A stretch of DNA of 64,000 nt. It comes from Blepharisma stoltei (taxonomy: Eukaryota; Ciliophora; Heterotrichea; Heterotrichida; Blepharismidae). Numbering within the stretch: the stretch's first letter is position 1; each line of letters starts with the position of its first letter. The position numbers were made by a program, and so were the translations under genes. The notes beneath the pieces are model-generated. The model saw nothing but the letters and a program-made list of their open reading frames with translations. It did not search any database and was not told the origin of the DNA. Positions 45,606 through 55,335 of this stretch are shown piece by piece. The DNA is taken from the NCBI GenBank assembly GCA_914767885.1, contig CAJZBQ010000008.1, positions 124,001 through 188,000 on the forward strand. The letters run 5' to 3'.

Positions 45606-46147
45606 TTAGTGAATATTTCTATGACCAAATGGTTTTTCAGGTGATAAATTACTTTGAGCTTGGAGTCTTAGAAATTGATTTGCTGGGTTGACAATTGCGC
45701 TTACTCCCCTCTCCGTGAGTGAACAAAAAAATTTTGTTCACTCATAGAGAGGGGGGTTAATTTTTTTTTTAAAGAAATTTATATATAAATTTATACAAAT
45801 TTTTTTTCTAAAAATTGGGAAGCAAAATTAATTTAATTTATAAAATTTAGTTTTAAAACGGAATTTTTTTAAAATTAAACAGAATTAGCTCGAGATTTCA
45901 TTATACTATTTATCACTTTATATATCATTTTTTTTCATAAAATATTTTTTCTATTAAAAAAATTTTTATTCACTCACGGAGGGTGGGTTTTTGGGAAAAA
46001 AATAAGGATTTTTCAAATGGTTTTGTTCACTCACGGAGGGGGGGTTAGTGCTTTCTTATTTTGTGGCTGTCTTTTCTTGATTGTTTCTTCTAATTCTTGC
46101 ATTTCGTCTTCCACTCTCAATTCAATCCTAGTTGGCTTTCTCATCAT
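45606..46147 (-). CDS. CDC26: CDC26/APC12-like anaphase-promoting complex subunit, split by a TNA IES
   Basis: No long open frame exists here, but removing the 344-bp TNA IES (45704-46047) gives a 65-residue reverse-strand protein. It begins MMRKPTRIELRVEDEMQ, closely matching the N-terminus of CDC26 (M-x-R-R-K-P-T-R-x-E-L). In yeast and human, this segment is inserted into the CDC16/APC6 TPR groove. The second exon (SAIVNPANQFLRLQAQ) is unremarkable, ending at TAA 45606-45608. The first in-frame ATG is at 46147. CDC26 stabilises the APC/C ubiquitin ligase. The match is short but covers the conserved part of the family. Confidence 0.78.
45704..46047. mobile_element. TNA IES, 344 bp, TTA duplication (CDC26)
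   Basis: TTA at 45701-45703 and 46045-46047. Ends CTCCCCTCTCCGTGAGTG and inverted CTCACGGAGGGGG, very similar to 14444-14802. Removal creates the CDC26 reading frame. Confidence 0.9.
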
Positions 46148-46491
46148 TTCCTTCGAATAAATGCGGCAAAAATTATCCCTATTTATATCATCTGTATAAA
46201 TTGTGAAATCTTCGGTCTTTTATATTAATCACTGTAAATCAGCATATAAAAATAATTCTAAAATGATGGAAAATTAGAATTTTTACTATTTTATTCTTTA
46301 CTAAACATCTTCTCAGTTTTAATTAAAACCAAAATATATCTTAATAATCCAGCCTCTAATTATTTCTCATAATTTATAATTTAAACGCTATACTTTCTAT
46401 TAAGCATGCTGCTAATCTGCTAATTCTTATATGCTGAGTTATTAAAAACTAGAAAAAATACCAATAAATTGCTTCAAAGAAATAAACAATA

Positions 46492-47365
46492 ATGGAAAAC
46501 ACAACTTTCAAAGTAATAACCTTAGGAAATTATGGAGTTGGAAAGACATCACTATTACTACGAGCTGTCGACGAAAATCCAGTAATTTCATCAAACTATA
46601 TGTGCACTATTGGGGTGCAGGCCCAATGATCGTGCACTTTTGATAGTGTGCATTTCACCGAAGTACATTTGGTTGAAATTTTTTTTAATAGTGAGACCTT
46701 TGACCGAAAAAACCCGTCAAATTTCAACCAAATGTCACGCAATTTTAAAAAATTTCGACCAAAATGCACTGTCATTAGCATGGAGCCTCACTATTGGTGT
46801 TGACTTTAAAACGAAAATGCATGTATTGAATGGTGAGCCCTATAAATTAATGATTTGGGATACAGCTGGCCAAGAACAGTTTTATCATATAAATAGGCTT
46901 TATTATAGTGGGTGTAACGGAGTTATACTTGTCTACGATATTACTAGCTTTACTTCCTTTGAAAAAATTAAACTATATTTGTTCTAATATATAAATAAAT
47001 AGCCTATTTTTTATAAAAAAAGCTTTATAGCTTGCCAATTATAGCAGAATAATTTTTTTAAGGACGATTTCGAAAACTACTCAGATGGGAAAATCCCTAT
47101 GGTGTTAGTAGGTAATAAATGTGACTGTAAAGATCGACAAGTAACTCCTGAGCAAGGCCATGACCTAGCTGAAAAGCTTGAAATCCCATTTTTGGAATGT
47201 TCAGCACTAACTGGCATCCACATAAACAAAGTTTTCGATGTTCTTCTACAAGAAATAGTTAAAGTGGCATCTAAAGAGGAGCCAGTTTCGAAAACGTCAT
47301 TTGTAATCAATGCTATTGTAAAGCAACCGAAAAAGAAAATTAAGCAATGCTGCTTAAGCAAGTAA
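46492..47365 (+). CDS. Rab-family small GTPase, IES-interrupted
   Basis: All nucleotide-binding motifs are present: GNYGVGKTS (P loop), TIGVDFKTK (switch I and RabF1), WDTAGQEQF (switch II), GNKCD and ECSALTG. The C-terminus ends CCLSK with two cysteines for geranylgeranylation. Two IESs interrupt it. The 184-bp insert at 46610-46793 splits the switch I threonine region and is flanked by CACTATTGG repeats. The 90-bp insert at 46971-47060 joins FEKI to KDDFENY. It acts in vesicle traffic; the subfamily is not clear. Confidence 0.9.
46610..46793. other. IES, 184 bp, 9-bp CACTATTGG repeats (Rab)
   Basis: CACTATTGG at 46605-46613 and 46789-46797. Internal inverted repeats (CATTTGGTTGAAATTT and complement, AATAGTGAG near one end). 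TA excision inside the repeat gives NYMCTIGVDFKTK. Confidence 0.9.
46971..47060. other. IES, 90 bp, TA-bounded (Rab)
   Basis: Joins TSFEKI to KDDFENYSDGK. Confidence 0.88.
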
Positions 47366-47723
47366 TGCAATTTATAATTATTTTATTGAAAGTTGAGGTT
47401 AAAATTAAATAAATTAAAGAGGCTGATCAAATTGTAATACTGAAGAAATGCTGAAATATTTTAATGGAATATATAAGGGATTTTATTATATAGAAGATTC
47501 AAGTAAATTAAAAATTTTAATTGTATATTTATACCCTAAAGAATTTTTTAGACAGAATAAACTAAATAAGGACCCATTATCTTTAAGATTGTCTAATCTC
47601 TAGTCTATGCTTATATACAAAAGGTCTATATTTAATAACAATCTTATAATTTTTACGCAGCTCTTTACCATCTTTCTTAAATTCACTTTTTCTTTATTTA
47701 TTCTCAATCCATATTATTAACTC
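47366..47723. other. Intergenic stretch, nothing recognised
   Basis: About 360 bp AT-rich DNA upstream of DNAI1; presumably holds its promoter, but no defined element is visible. Confidence 0.45.
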
Positions 47724-49903
47724 ATGAGACGAGGTGGAGGGACACTCAAAGGCAAAGGCAGTAAATTTGGCGCTGCTCCTCGAGTTCGTCTAAAAGAAGA
47801 ATCCCGCCAAGAAGAAAGTTCTGTCCCAGAAGATGATCTTATCAGTGAAGCAGCACAAGGCCTAAAAGGTTTTGATGACGTTCCACGACTAAGTGAAAAA
47901 GACCTAGACCAAGATATCGAGCGTATATTAACTCCATCCAATCCTCAAGGATCTCAAAACATTGCTTATTTTTCTTATACTGTCTTATCTAATTATTATT
48001 AAAACAATATTGTTTTTTTAAAAAAAAAATTCAGCCTATTCAGTATACAAAGATCGTCAATTCAAAAGAGACGACTTAGTGGACCAAATGATCATTCATT
48101 TCGCCCAGGACGGCTTTTTTTTATTAAAAGACAGCAATGAAGCGAGAGACCAAGAAGAATTTATTGACTCAAAAACTCTTGAAGCAGAAGCTCAAATTAA
48201 AGCATCTTCAGTCGACACAGGAACAGTCCAGCTTTCACCTGAAGCTCTAATGAAATCTTTGAGAAACCAATTTAATTATGCTGAAAGAACAGCCCAGTCT
48301 TTCTCAATCCCTATAAAAGAACGAGGAATTTCAACTGAGCCACCTCCTACTAGAAGTTTTTCAGGGACAGTTACACAATGGGATATTTATGACAATTTTA
48401 TGTCAGAACTTGATAAAAAACGACAAACAGAACATGCAGAAAAAGAGAAAGAAAAGGAAAAAGAAAAAGATACAAAAAAGAGCACAAAAAAGAGAGAGAG
48501 GAGGGAAGACCCTATGTATTCGAATGAAATGAGCTATTCACTAAAAATTATGGAAAGAATGGTGAACCAGAATGATTTGCAGAATACTTATCATATTTAT
48601 AAGTATTTTGATGGAAATGCTGATAACCATAGGACAAGTGAAGGGTCACTCAGTGATTTGTGGATTTTTGGGTCAGAAAAAACGAAGAAAAAAGAAGTTA
48701 CTTCATTAGTATATTTTTATAAAAAATATAATAAAAAATGCTTAAAAAAGCACCTTATTTTTTATAAAAAAATAGAAAGTATTATTTAATCAATAAATTT
48801 CACTTTTGTTATATAAAATATGAAATCCAAGATACCATGATATGTTTGCTGTTGGCTATGGCTCCTACAGCTTCATGAAAAAATCTACAGGCCTCATTTG
48901 TTGCTATTCTTTAAAAAATACCAGATACCCTGAATACTTTTTTACAACCCAGCATGGCGTTATGTGCTTAGACTGGCACCCTCAGCACCCCGCTCTCCTT
49001 GCAGTCGGACTTTATGACGGCACAGTTCTTGTATTTGACGTCCGCGCAAAACACAAAAAGCCTATATACCAAAGCACAGTCAGAACCAACAAGCATACAG
49101 ACCCTGTCTGACAAGTCAAATGGCAAGACGACGACATGATGAAAAATTTAAGTTTTTTTTCCATTTCCAGCGACGGCAGAGTCACAAACTGGGTTTTAAT
49201 GAAAAACAAGCTGGAAGCTGAAGAAGTCATCAAGCTAAAACTAGTCAGCGGCCAACGAGAAGGCGAAGAAGACATGGAAACTGCTTTAAGCGGCCTCGCT
49301 GGAGGCACTTGTTTCGATTTTAACCCCTTTTTTGAGCATTTATTCATAGTAGGAACCGAAGAAGGAAAAATCCACAAATGCAATAAAGCCTATTCAGGGC
49401 AATATTTAGAAACTTATGATGGGCATTTTATGGCAGTTTATAGTGTTAAATGAAATAAATTCCACCCAAAAATATTTTTAAGTGCAAGTGCTGATTGGAC
49501 CGTTAAAATGTGGGACCATACCATAAAAGCGCCATTACTTACATTTGATTTAGGAATTGCAGTTGGAGATGTCGCATGGGCGCCTTATTCCTCGACGCTT
49601 TTTGCAGCTATAACAGCTGATTCTAAATGCCATATATATGATTTAGCACAAGAAAGACTATCAGAGATATGTGATAAGAGGGTAAAAAATGGGAAATGCA
49701 ACCACATTGCGTTTAACCCAAGCCAGTTTATTATTCTTGTAGGGACTGATAGAGGGACTGTGTATTCGTTTAAACTGTCACCGAATTTAAGGAAAACAGT
49801 ACAAGTGACTGAGGAAGATGCTGCAGCTGGTATCACTCAAAGTGCAAAAGAAGTAAAGAAACTAGAAGAAATAATAGAAACAATAGATAGGACTGTTTAT
49901 TAA
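47724..49903 (+). CDS. DNAI1: Outer-arm dynein intermediate chain 1 (DNAI1/IC78 type)
   Basis: Axonemal dynein subunit linking the outer arm to doublets. A basic, disordered N-terminus contains the family segments QFNYAERTAQSFSIP, GISTEPPPTRSFSG, TVTQWDIYDNF and KIMERMVNQNDLQNTY. A WD-repeat propeller follows (FAVGYGSYSFMKK, GVMCLDWHPQHP, VWQVKWQDDD, FSISSDGRV, LIVGTEEGKIHKC-like, ADWTVKMWDHTIKAP, VGDVAWAPYSSTLFAA) and then KLSPNLRKT. TGA Trp codons fall on conserved Trp positions, for example VWNPRYHDMFA immediately after an IES. IESs are at 47978-48047 and 48712-48820. Similarity to human DNAI1 runs through the whole length. Confidence 0.95.
47978..48047. other. IES, 70 bp, TA-bounded (DNAI1)
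   Basis: Joins NIAYFSY to KDRQFKRDD. Confidence 0.88.
48712..48820. other. IES, 109 bp, TA-bounded (DNAI1)
   Basis: Joins VTSLV to WNPRYHDMFAVGYG, the first residue being a UGA Trp. Confidence 0.93.
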
Positions 49904-49955
49904 GAATTCTTAAAATCCATTTAAATTATGTTCGTTTCTCATCCAAAAGAACATT

Positions 49956-50985
49956 ATGAGTCAAGATATACTCATTAAAGATATAAGCACAGAAAAAGAA
50001 TTTGACCAAACTTTTACACCTGAACTAAGCTTTGGGGACGAAAGGACTAAGCCAATGAGTCCATTAAGCTGCTTTAAATGTTCATTGTCCAAACTGATCA
50101 GAAAACAACAAAAACTTACTGAGTATAATGCGTGACAATATTTTTCACAAATTTGTATTGATTTATACCCATTTAGAAAGCTGGTGGCATAAAAGTTTTA
50201 TATAGTAAATAGACTAAAACTACCCTAAAAAGGTATAAAATATATGCATGATAACAAAATTATTCATATGGATATAAAACCAGAGAATATTTTTATTGAT
50301 CAGAGTAATATATAGCTAATTATATAGCGCTTTCCCGAGGATGGCGCCATTCCGCGCCATCCTCGGAAAGCCAGGAAGGCATCCACACGGGAACTGGGAG
50401 TTCCACGTGGGGATGCCATTTTGACATGTGGAAGTTTGGATCCCACATGTCAAAAATGGCATCCACACGTGGAACTCCCAGTTCCCGTGTGGATGCTTAG
50501 TTGACTTTCCCGAGGATGGCGCCATTCCGCGCCATCCTCGGGAAAGCGCTATATTAAATTTGTATAAAGGCACTATTTGCCTTCACTAACTATTTTTAGA
50601 TTAAAATAGTATAGCTAAAATTTGTGACCTAGGCTGGAGCGTTAAAAATGATGAAGTTAGGCTTTCATTTTGTGCAGCACTTGATTATATGGCCCCAGAA
50701 ACACTAAAAGACCAAGAACACTCGTTAGAAGCAGATCTCTGAGCTATGGGAGTGCTTCTATATGAGATGCTTCATGGGTATTCTCCATTTGAAGCTGAAA
50801 AAGACTCTGAAAAATATTTACAAGTCTGTAACCCTTCTATAACCTTTGACCCCAGTGTGAGCATTGAAGCATTTAATTTAATTAAAGGGCTTATTAAGCC
50901 AGATCCAGAGAAGCGGTCTACTCTAAATCAAGTATTAAGCCATCCTTTTCTAGGAAAATTTGACACTGATATGATGATTTATTAG
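49956..50985 (+). CDS. Aurora-like pseudokinase lacking the N-lobe
   Basis: After removal of IESs at 50166-50237 and 50313-50613 the frame gives a short N-terminus (MSQDILIKDISTEKEFD), SLSKLIRKQQKLTEYNAW and then a kinase C-lobe. There is no Gly-rich loop or ATP lysine; the sequence starts around the end of the N-lobe. The catalytic loop reads HMDIKPEN (HRD to HMD), the DFG is DLG (KICDLGWSV), and the activation segment has LDYMAPETL and ADLWAMGVLLYEM as in Aurora kinases. Either the 5' part was lost (a pseudogene) or this is a regulatory pseudokinase. The intact remaining frame favours expression, but this is uncertain. Confidence 0.65.
50166..50237. other. IES, 72 bp, TA-bounded (pseudokinase)
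   Basis: Joins FSQICIDL to KYMHDNKIIHMDI. Confidence 0.85.
50313..50613. mobile_element. IES containing a nested GC-rich foldback element (pseudokinase)
   Basis: The outer AT-rich IES joins IDQSNI to AKICDLGW. Inside it, about 50324-50555, lies a palindrome with TATAGCGCTTTCCCGAGG ends, terminal hairpins (GAGGATGGCGCCATT / GCGCCATCCTC) and CCACACG blocks, the same architecture as 20967-21194. Confidence 0.85.
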
Positions 50986-51005
50986 ACATTTCATAGTGTT
51001 TTTTA

Positions 51006-52246
51006 ATGGATTCGTATATAATTTTTTATAATAAAATAAAAGGGATAATAAAAAATAGGCAAACTTATATAGAAAATATGAAATCGGACAAAAAGTTTAT
51101 AGTAAACTTTTCGGGCATGGGATCATTGAAGAAATTGAAGGTTTACTAGTTACTGTTTTTTATTCGGGAGAAAATGTTTTAGAATATTTATCAATCCCAG
51201 AAGTATCAAGCAAACTAAAAGTTTATCAAAAGAAAGAAATAAGTCATTTAGAAAAGAGAATGGATAAAACAATTCAATACGAAAAGCATATTTTCGAAAA
51301 AATAGAAAAATATATTCACACTCCAAAACACAGCTTCATAATGCAAAAAAGCAGAAAAAGTTCACGGAGGGATACGGATATTGAAGATGAAGAGATATTA
51401 AAAATGCTATGCAAGCATAAAACAAAAAACTTAAGCAACCTTAGCATTCCTCCACCTCAGCAGAAGAAATATCTTAATGATTCTTCTCACTCCCCCTTTT
51501 AAATTGGAAAAAACATGGGTAAAATTTCCATTTTTTGAGTCTTCAAACCCCATTAAATTTGTTTTTAATAAGAAAATTTTATCGATAAAAATACTAATTT
51601 TTGCAAAATTAGATTTGACATAATTTAACAGATAAATTGCTTATTAAAACATTTTTCACACTGAACCAACTAAATATTTTTTTAATTCTTTATAAAAATA
51701 AAATAAAACTATTGTGGCAATTTTATATTTTTTTGAGAAACTTTTTGTTCCAATTTAAAAGGGAGAGTCAGGAATTCTTATTTTGTGAAGAAACTGACAA
51801 TCCTGCTGCTGGACTGTTTGAAAATGAACAAGAGATTAACTCTATTATAGAAGCGAGAAAAAGAAAATTATTCTGTTTTATAATAATTAAATCTAGCATG
51901 GGTATATTATACATGAAATATATTTTTTAAAATTCAATTAATTAAAAAAAGTATAAAACAAATTGAAATTGTAAGTGAACGCTGTACGATTGAAGCCCCG
52001 AGATATACAAGCGTAAGAAAAGCTCCATATTTAAGCCCACAATCTACAAAAAATAGTTTTGATGGGAGTACAAGAGCTGTATCCGAAAGAGATGAAGAAA
52101 CTAAGTCACCGATGTCGACTGAACTGATCCCAAGTAGCTATCAACCGATCACAGAAATTTTGTATAAAAGACGCCATGTACGTAAGGCTGGATTTGGCAG
52201 ATGGCTTGGAGATATTTTGGGCTGTGTTGAAAGAGCAACATACTAA
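51006..52246 (+). CDS. Unknown protein with N-terminal small beta-barrel-like motif
   Basis: Start inferred at ATG 51006 (MDSY), joined by a 53-bp TA IES (51017-51069) to RKYEIGQKVYSKLFGHG and IEGLLVTVFYSG. That pattern (G-Q-x-V-x-x-x-x-F-G-x-G-x-I) resembles small beta-barrel domains. Then come a helical basic region (KKEISHLEKRMDKTI), a Ser/Arg-rich patch, PPPQQKKYLNDSS and, after a TNA IES (51490-51770), FLFCEETDNPAAGLFE. After a TA IES (51871-51955), IVSERCTIEAPRYTSVRKAP continues to a C-terminus ending GCVERATY. No family recognised. Three restored junctions in frame make the gene model credible. Confidence 0.7.
51017..51069. other. IES, 53 bp, TA-bounded
   Basis: Joins MDS to YRKYEIGQKVYSK; without it the frame has stops. 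Confidence 0.72.
51490..51770. mobile_element. TNA IES, 281 bp, TCA duplication
   Basis: TCA at 51487-51489 and 51768-51770; no TA at either boundary. Ends CTCCCCCTTTTAAATTGG and CCAATTTAAAAGGGAGAG form a near-perfect inverted repeat. Joins KYLNDSS to QEFLFCEETD. Confidence 0.9.
51871..51955. other. IES, 85 bp, TA-bounded
   Basis: Joins EARKRKL to KQIEIVSERC. Confidence 0.82.
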
Positions 52247-52278
52247 TAAATTAATTAATAACTAAATGCAAACCTCAA

Positions 52279-52597
52279 CTCCCCCTCCGTGAGCGAACAA
52301 AACCACTGGAAAAATCCATATTTTTACCCAAAAAACCCACAAAAATTTTTTGAAGAAAATTATTTTTTATATATAATAATAATTATTATTATAATGACAT
52401 CTCAGCTAATTCTGTTTAATTTTAAACAACTTGATTTTAAAACATAAATTTTACAAATTAAATTAATATTTGCTTTAAAATTATATTCGAATATGGAATT
52501 TTTAAAATTTACAATAAAATTTATATATTAAAAAAACAGTTAACCCCCTCAGTGAGCGAAAATTTTTTTTTTTCGCAAACACAAGGGGAAGTAAGTA
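52279..52597. mobile_element. CTCCCC-type element, intergenic
   Basis: Starts CTCCCCCTCCGTGAGCGAAC and ends with a degenerate inverted copy (CAAACACAAGGGGAAG), the same family as the TNA IESs. Flanks are CAA and TAA, so the duplication is imperfect. It lies outside genes, showing that the family is not confined to coding regions. Confidence 0.65.
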
Positions 52598-52967
52598 TTT
52601 TTAAAATCTAAAAACCTAGATATGGGGATACTTTTGATATAGCGTATGCACTTTTATTGCGTGCCTTGATGCAATCCTCTTCTCGTCAACTTAGATAGTT
52701 GGCACATACTGTCAAAAGACATGCTTTTTATAATTTTTAGTTAATTTATCACGTTTATATTGATCTTCAACTCTTTAAGTTGCGGAGAAGAAGATTCTTT
52801 CAAGGCTCGCAATAAGCATGCCGACGTTATATATTATTTTAAAATTTTTAATATTATGCAAATCGTTATTCTCAATGTCTATAAAGAAAATAATTTAATA
52901 TTTGTCGGATTTAGCTTGTTTGCTAGCTTTTAAATGCATAGATATTATAATAAAATATATATTAGAG
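52598..52967. other. Intergenic stretch, nothing recognised
   Basis: AT-rich with a moderately GC segment around 52620-52700. No open frame, tRNA or known RNA could be identified on either strand. Confidence 0.4.
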
Positions 52968-52982
52968 TTATCGAGAATTAAA

Positions 52983-53410
52983 GATTAAAAGTTTATAATG
53001 TTATACTCCCATAAGCGGCACCCCACTAGCCGGACTACCTTGGCTCTAGGATAATTGACTTACGCTAGGTGCGTGTACACCAGAGCGCAAATGGTATAGG
53101 GCCAACCAAAATTCCACCCTCTTGAATTTTCTGGTGAAATCACCTATAGTCAGTGTCACTAACTATACCTAAGGTTAGCTCACTAGATTAGAGCCGGGTG
53201 CCCCTATGATTCCCGATAGCTGAAGCTATGTGAGAGGCAGGCAAAGATAAGAAAACATTCAGGAGAGAAACAAAATTTCCCTCTTCAGCAAGTCATACCC
53301 AAGCCTTAAGGCGGAATCAAAAGTGACAGAGGCTCTATCAGAATTAGTCCTACCTTCTCCATAGGGAGTGATCATTGAGACCTTTTGCATCAAGATCACC
53401 ATTTGATTTC
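52983..53410 (-). mobile_element. SINE-like element, intergenic, 15-bp target duplication
   Basis: Flanked by TTATCGAGAATTAAA (52968-52982) and TTATCGGGAATTAAA (53411-53425). The AGATTAAAAG start is a reversed AATCT tail. Internal blocks (GGACTACCTTGGCT, CTTGAATTTTCTGG, TTAGCTCACTAG) match the insert at 19920-20341, so the two form one subfamily. Confidence 0.85.
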
Positions 53411-53474
53411 TTATCGGGAATTAAAATTTGCATTTATAATACTTGATCTTAAATAACAATTTCTGTTGTTTCTT

Positions 53475-53665
53475 ACTCTCCCTCCATGAGAGAGCTATAA
53501 ATAATAATTATTTTAATAAAACTTTTAACAAATTCTATGAATTTCGGCAGCATGCATTTTAAAACATAAATTTATAAATTAAATAACATTTGATTTTTTT
53601 CTAAATCTAAAAAAATTAAATACCATTGATGGGAGCTTTTTTTTCACGATCACTGAGCGGAGAAG
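53475..53665. repeat. Decayed CTCCCC-type element
   Basis: TTACTCTCCCTCCATGAGAG at the left and CACTGAGCGGAGAAG at the right resemble weathered ends of the CTCCCC/CTCCGTGAG family. AT-rich centre, no gene. Confidence 0.4.
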
Positions 53666-53905
53666 CCAGAAATCTTTTGAGCTTACAATTTTTAAATATT
53701 TTTAGGTATTAAAAGCTGCTTCTATCATATTATTCCACTCTTATAAAAGTTATTATCTTTGAAAGATTATAACACTATAGCCAAGAATATAAATACAAGA
53801 CAATCATTCTGAATTATCCTGCTTAATTATTTTCATATTTGCATCTTCTTATATATAATTTTCCAGCATAATTCAAAATAAATATCAAAACATTTATACA
53901 AATAT

Positions 53906-54653
53906 ATGGAAGGATTCAAGGTATTTCTAATAGTCCAAAATTCAGAAGAAGGAATGAGAATTATCAGACGTAAATCATATTTAGACTTAAAATGTGAAGA
54001 AGCAAACCAGAATCCAGCCTTTTTGTCTTTTACAAATAAATATTTCACATTAGATGTAAATATTTATGCCAAGCTATACACAGACGAGGAAGAATTGACA
54101 CAGCCATACGCTATAATTTTACTAGACTCTGAGCTTTTAAAAGAATGGCATAATAAAAATACACAAAAAATCGAAAACTCTGAATGCAGCTTGCTGATAT
54201 CAAATGGGGAGAATGAAGACCTTGAAAATTGGGCTATAGAAAATGAACTATTTTTCATAATTTTTTACCTAAATTTTTTATGAGCCTAAAATAGCATATT
54301 TAAATATATCGCCTAATACAGAAAATGAAATTGAGTACGTTTATGACAATTTAGACAGTTTTGAAGGCTTTAAAAAAGAGGACGGAGAAAACATAGGACT
54401 TGGAAGAGTCAGAGAAGCAATAGAATGTGCAGCAGCCCCTTATGCAAAAACAGAAAAACCTTCAGAAGTTAAACAAGAAGAAAGAGAGCCGACAGAAGAG
54501 GAAATTGAGAACGACCTTGATACCTTTGAATATTTTTTAAATAAAATTAGAGAAGTCAGAGAAATGGCTCCAAATAGCACTGAAGAAGAAAGAAAAGAAA
54601 GAGCAGAAAACACGATTAAAGAATTAATGGAAAAATTTAAGCTTGATGACTAA
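53906..54653 (+). CDS. AAGAB/p34-like adaptin-binding protein
   Basis: The C-terminal half matches the alpha/gamma-adaptin-binding p34 family: an acidic GxxR-type segment (GLGRVREAIECAAAP) and the final helix region DLDTFEYFLNKIREVREM ... RKERAENTIKELMEKF. The N-terminal half (MEGFKVFLIVQNSEEG) would be the Rag-like GTPase fold; no clear P loop is visible. A short TA IES (best 54251-54293) joins AIENEL to AYLNISPN; a neighbouring TA pair is an alternative. Family proteins chaperone AP-1 and AP-2 adaptor assembly. Confidence 0.65.
54251..54293. other. IES, about 43 bp, TA-bounded (AAGAB-like)
   Basis: Joins AIENEL to AYLNISPN. An alternative TA pair just inside gives a slightly longer product. 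Confidence 0.6.
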
Positions 54654-55335
54654 AATGATTATGATTTTTAATAATAAATATTTTATTGAAGAAACCCGTT
54701 TACTGACAGGTCTTTAAGCTTTAGCTATATTCACAATTTTTTGTTTATGAAATTAACTTGTTATATACCATCTTAGAAGCCCAATAAATTTCTTTATATT
54801 CCATAATTTAAATTTATTTCTAGTATAGCTCATGCACCTTAATAGATCTCTATACCCCAGCAGAATACCGACCAGAAAATATGGTATAGGGCACCTGCCT
54901 TATACAGTATAAGTCTGATTAGGCACCTTAAAACCATAAAAGGAGATTTGTCATTTTAGTTTTTACTTTTCAAAAAAGCTGACAAGGGCAAATGAATTTT
55001 GAAAATTAAAATGGATGGCCAATAATGATCTAAAATAGTTCAGGGCTATATAAGCTGTTCTTTTAATATATAAAAAGAAACCATAAAAATGTCTAAATTC
55101 CATTATCATGGTAAAAGTGAAAAACTTGCTTTCAATGAAGTTTTCTTAATAATGGCATTAATTACATTTAAGCTAAATCAGTTTAAAAATAATTTGCTTT
55201 TATCTATAAAATATTAAATCGAATTTTCGTGAAAATTTATTAAAATATACACACTCCTTATAAACTTTTAAAACAATTATTTATTTTATCATTTTTTTAA
55301 AAATATTTATCCAGAGTGTATTTTGTGGATAATAT
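54654..55335. other. Intergenic stretch, nothing recognised
   Basis: 682 bp of AT-rich DNA. A slightly GC-richer patch (54830-54950) contains short self-complementary pieces but matches no RNA I know. No protein-like frame in any of the six. Confidence 0.4.
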
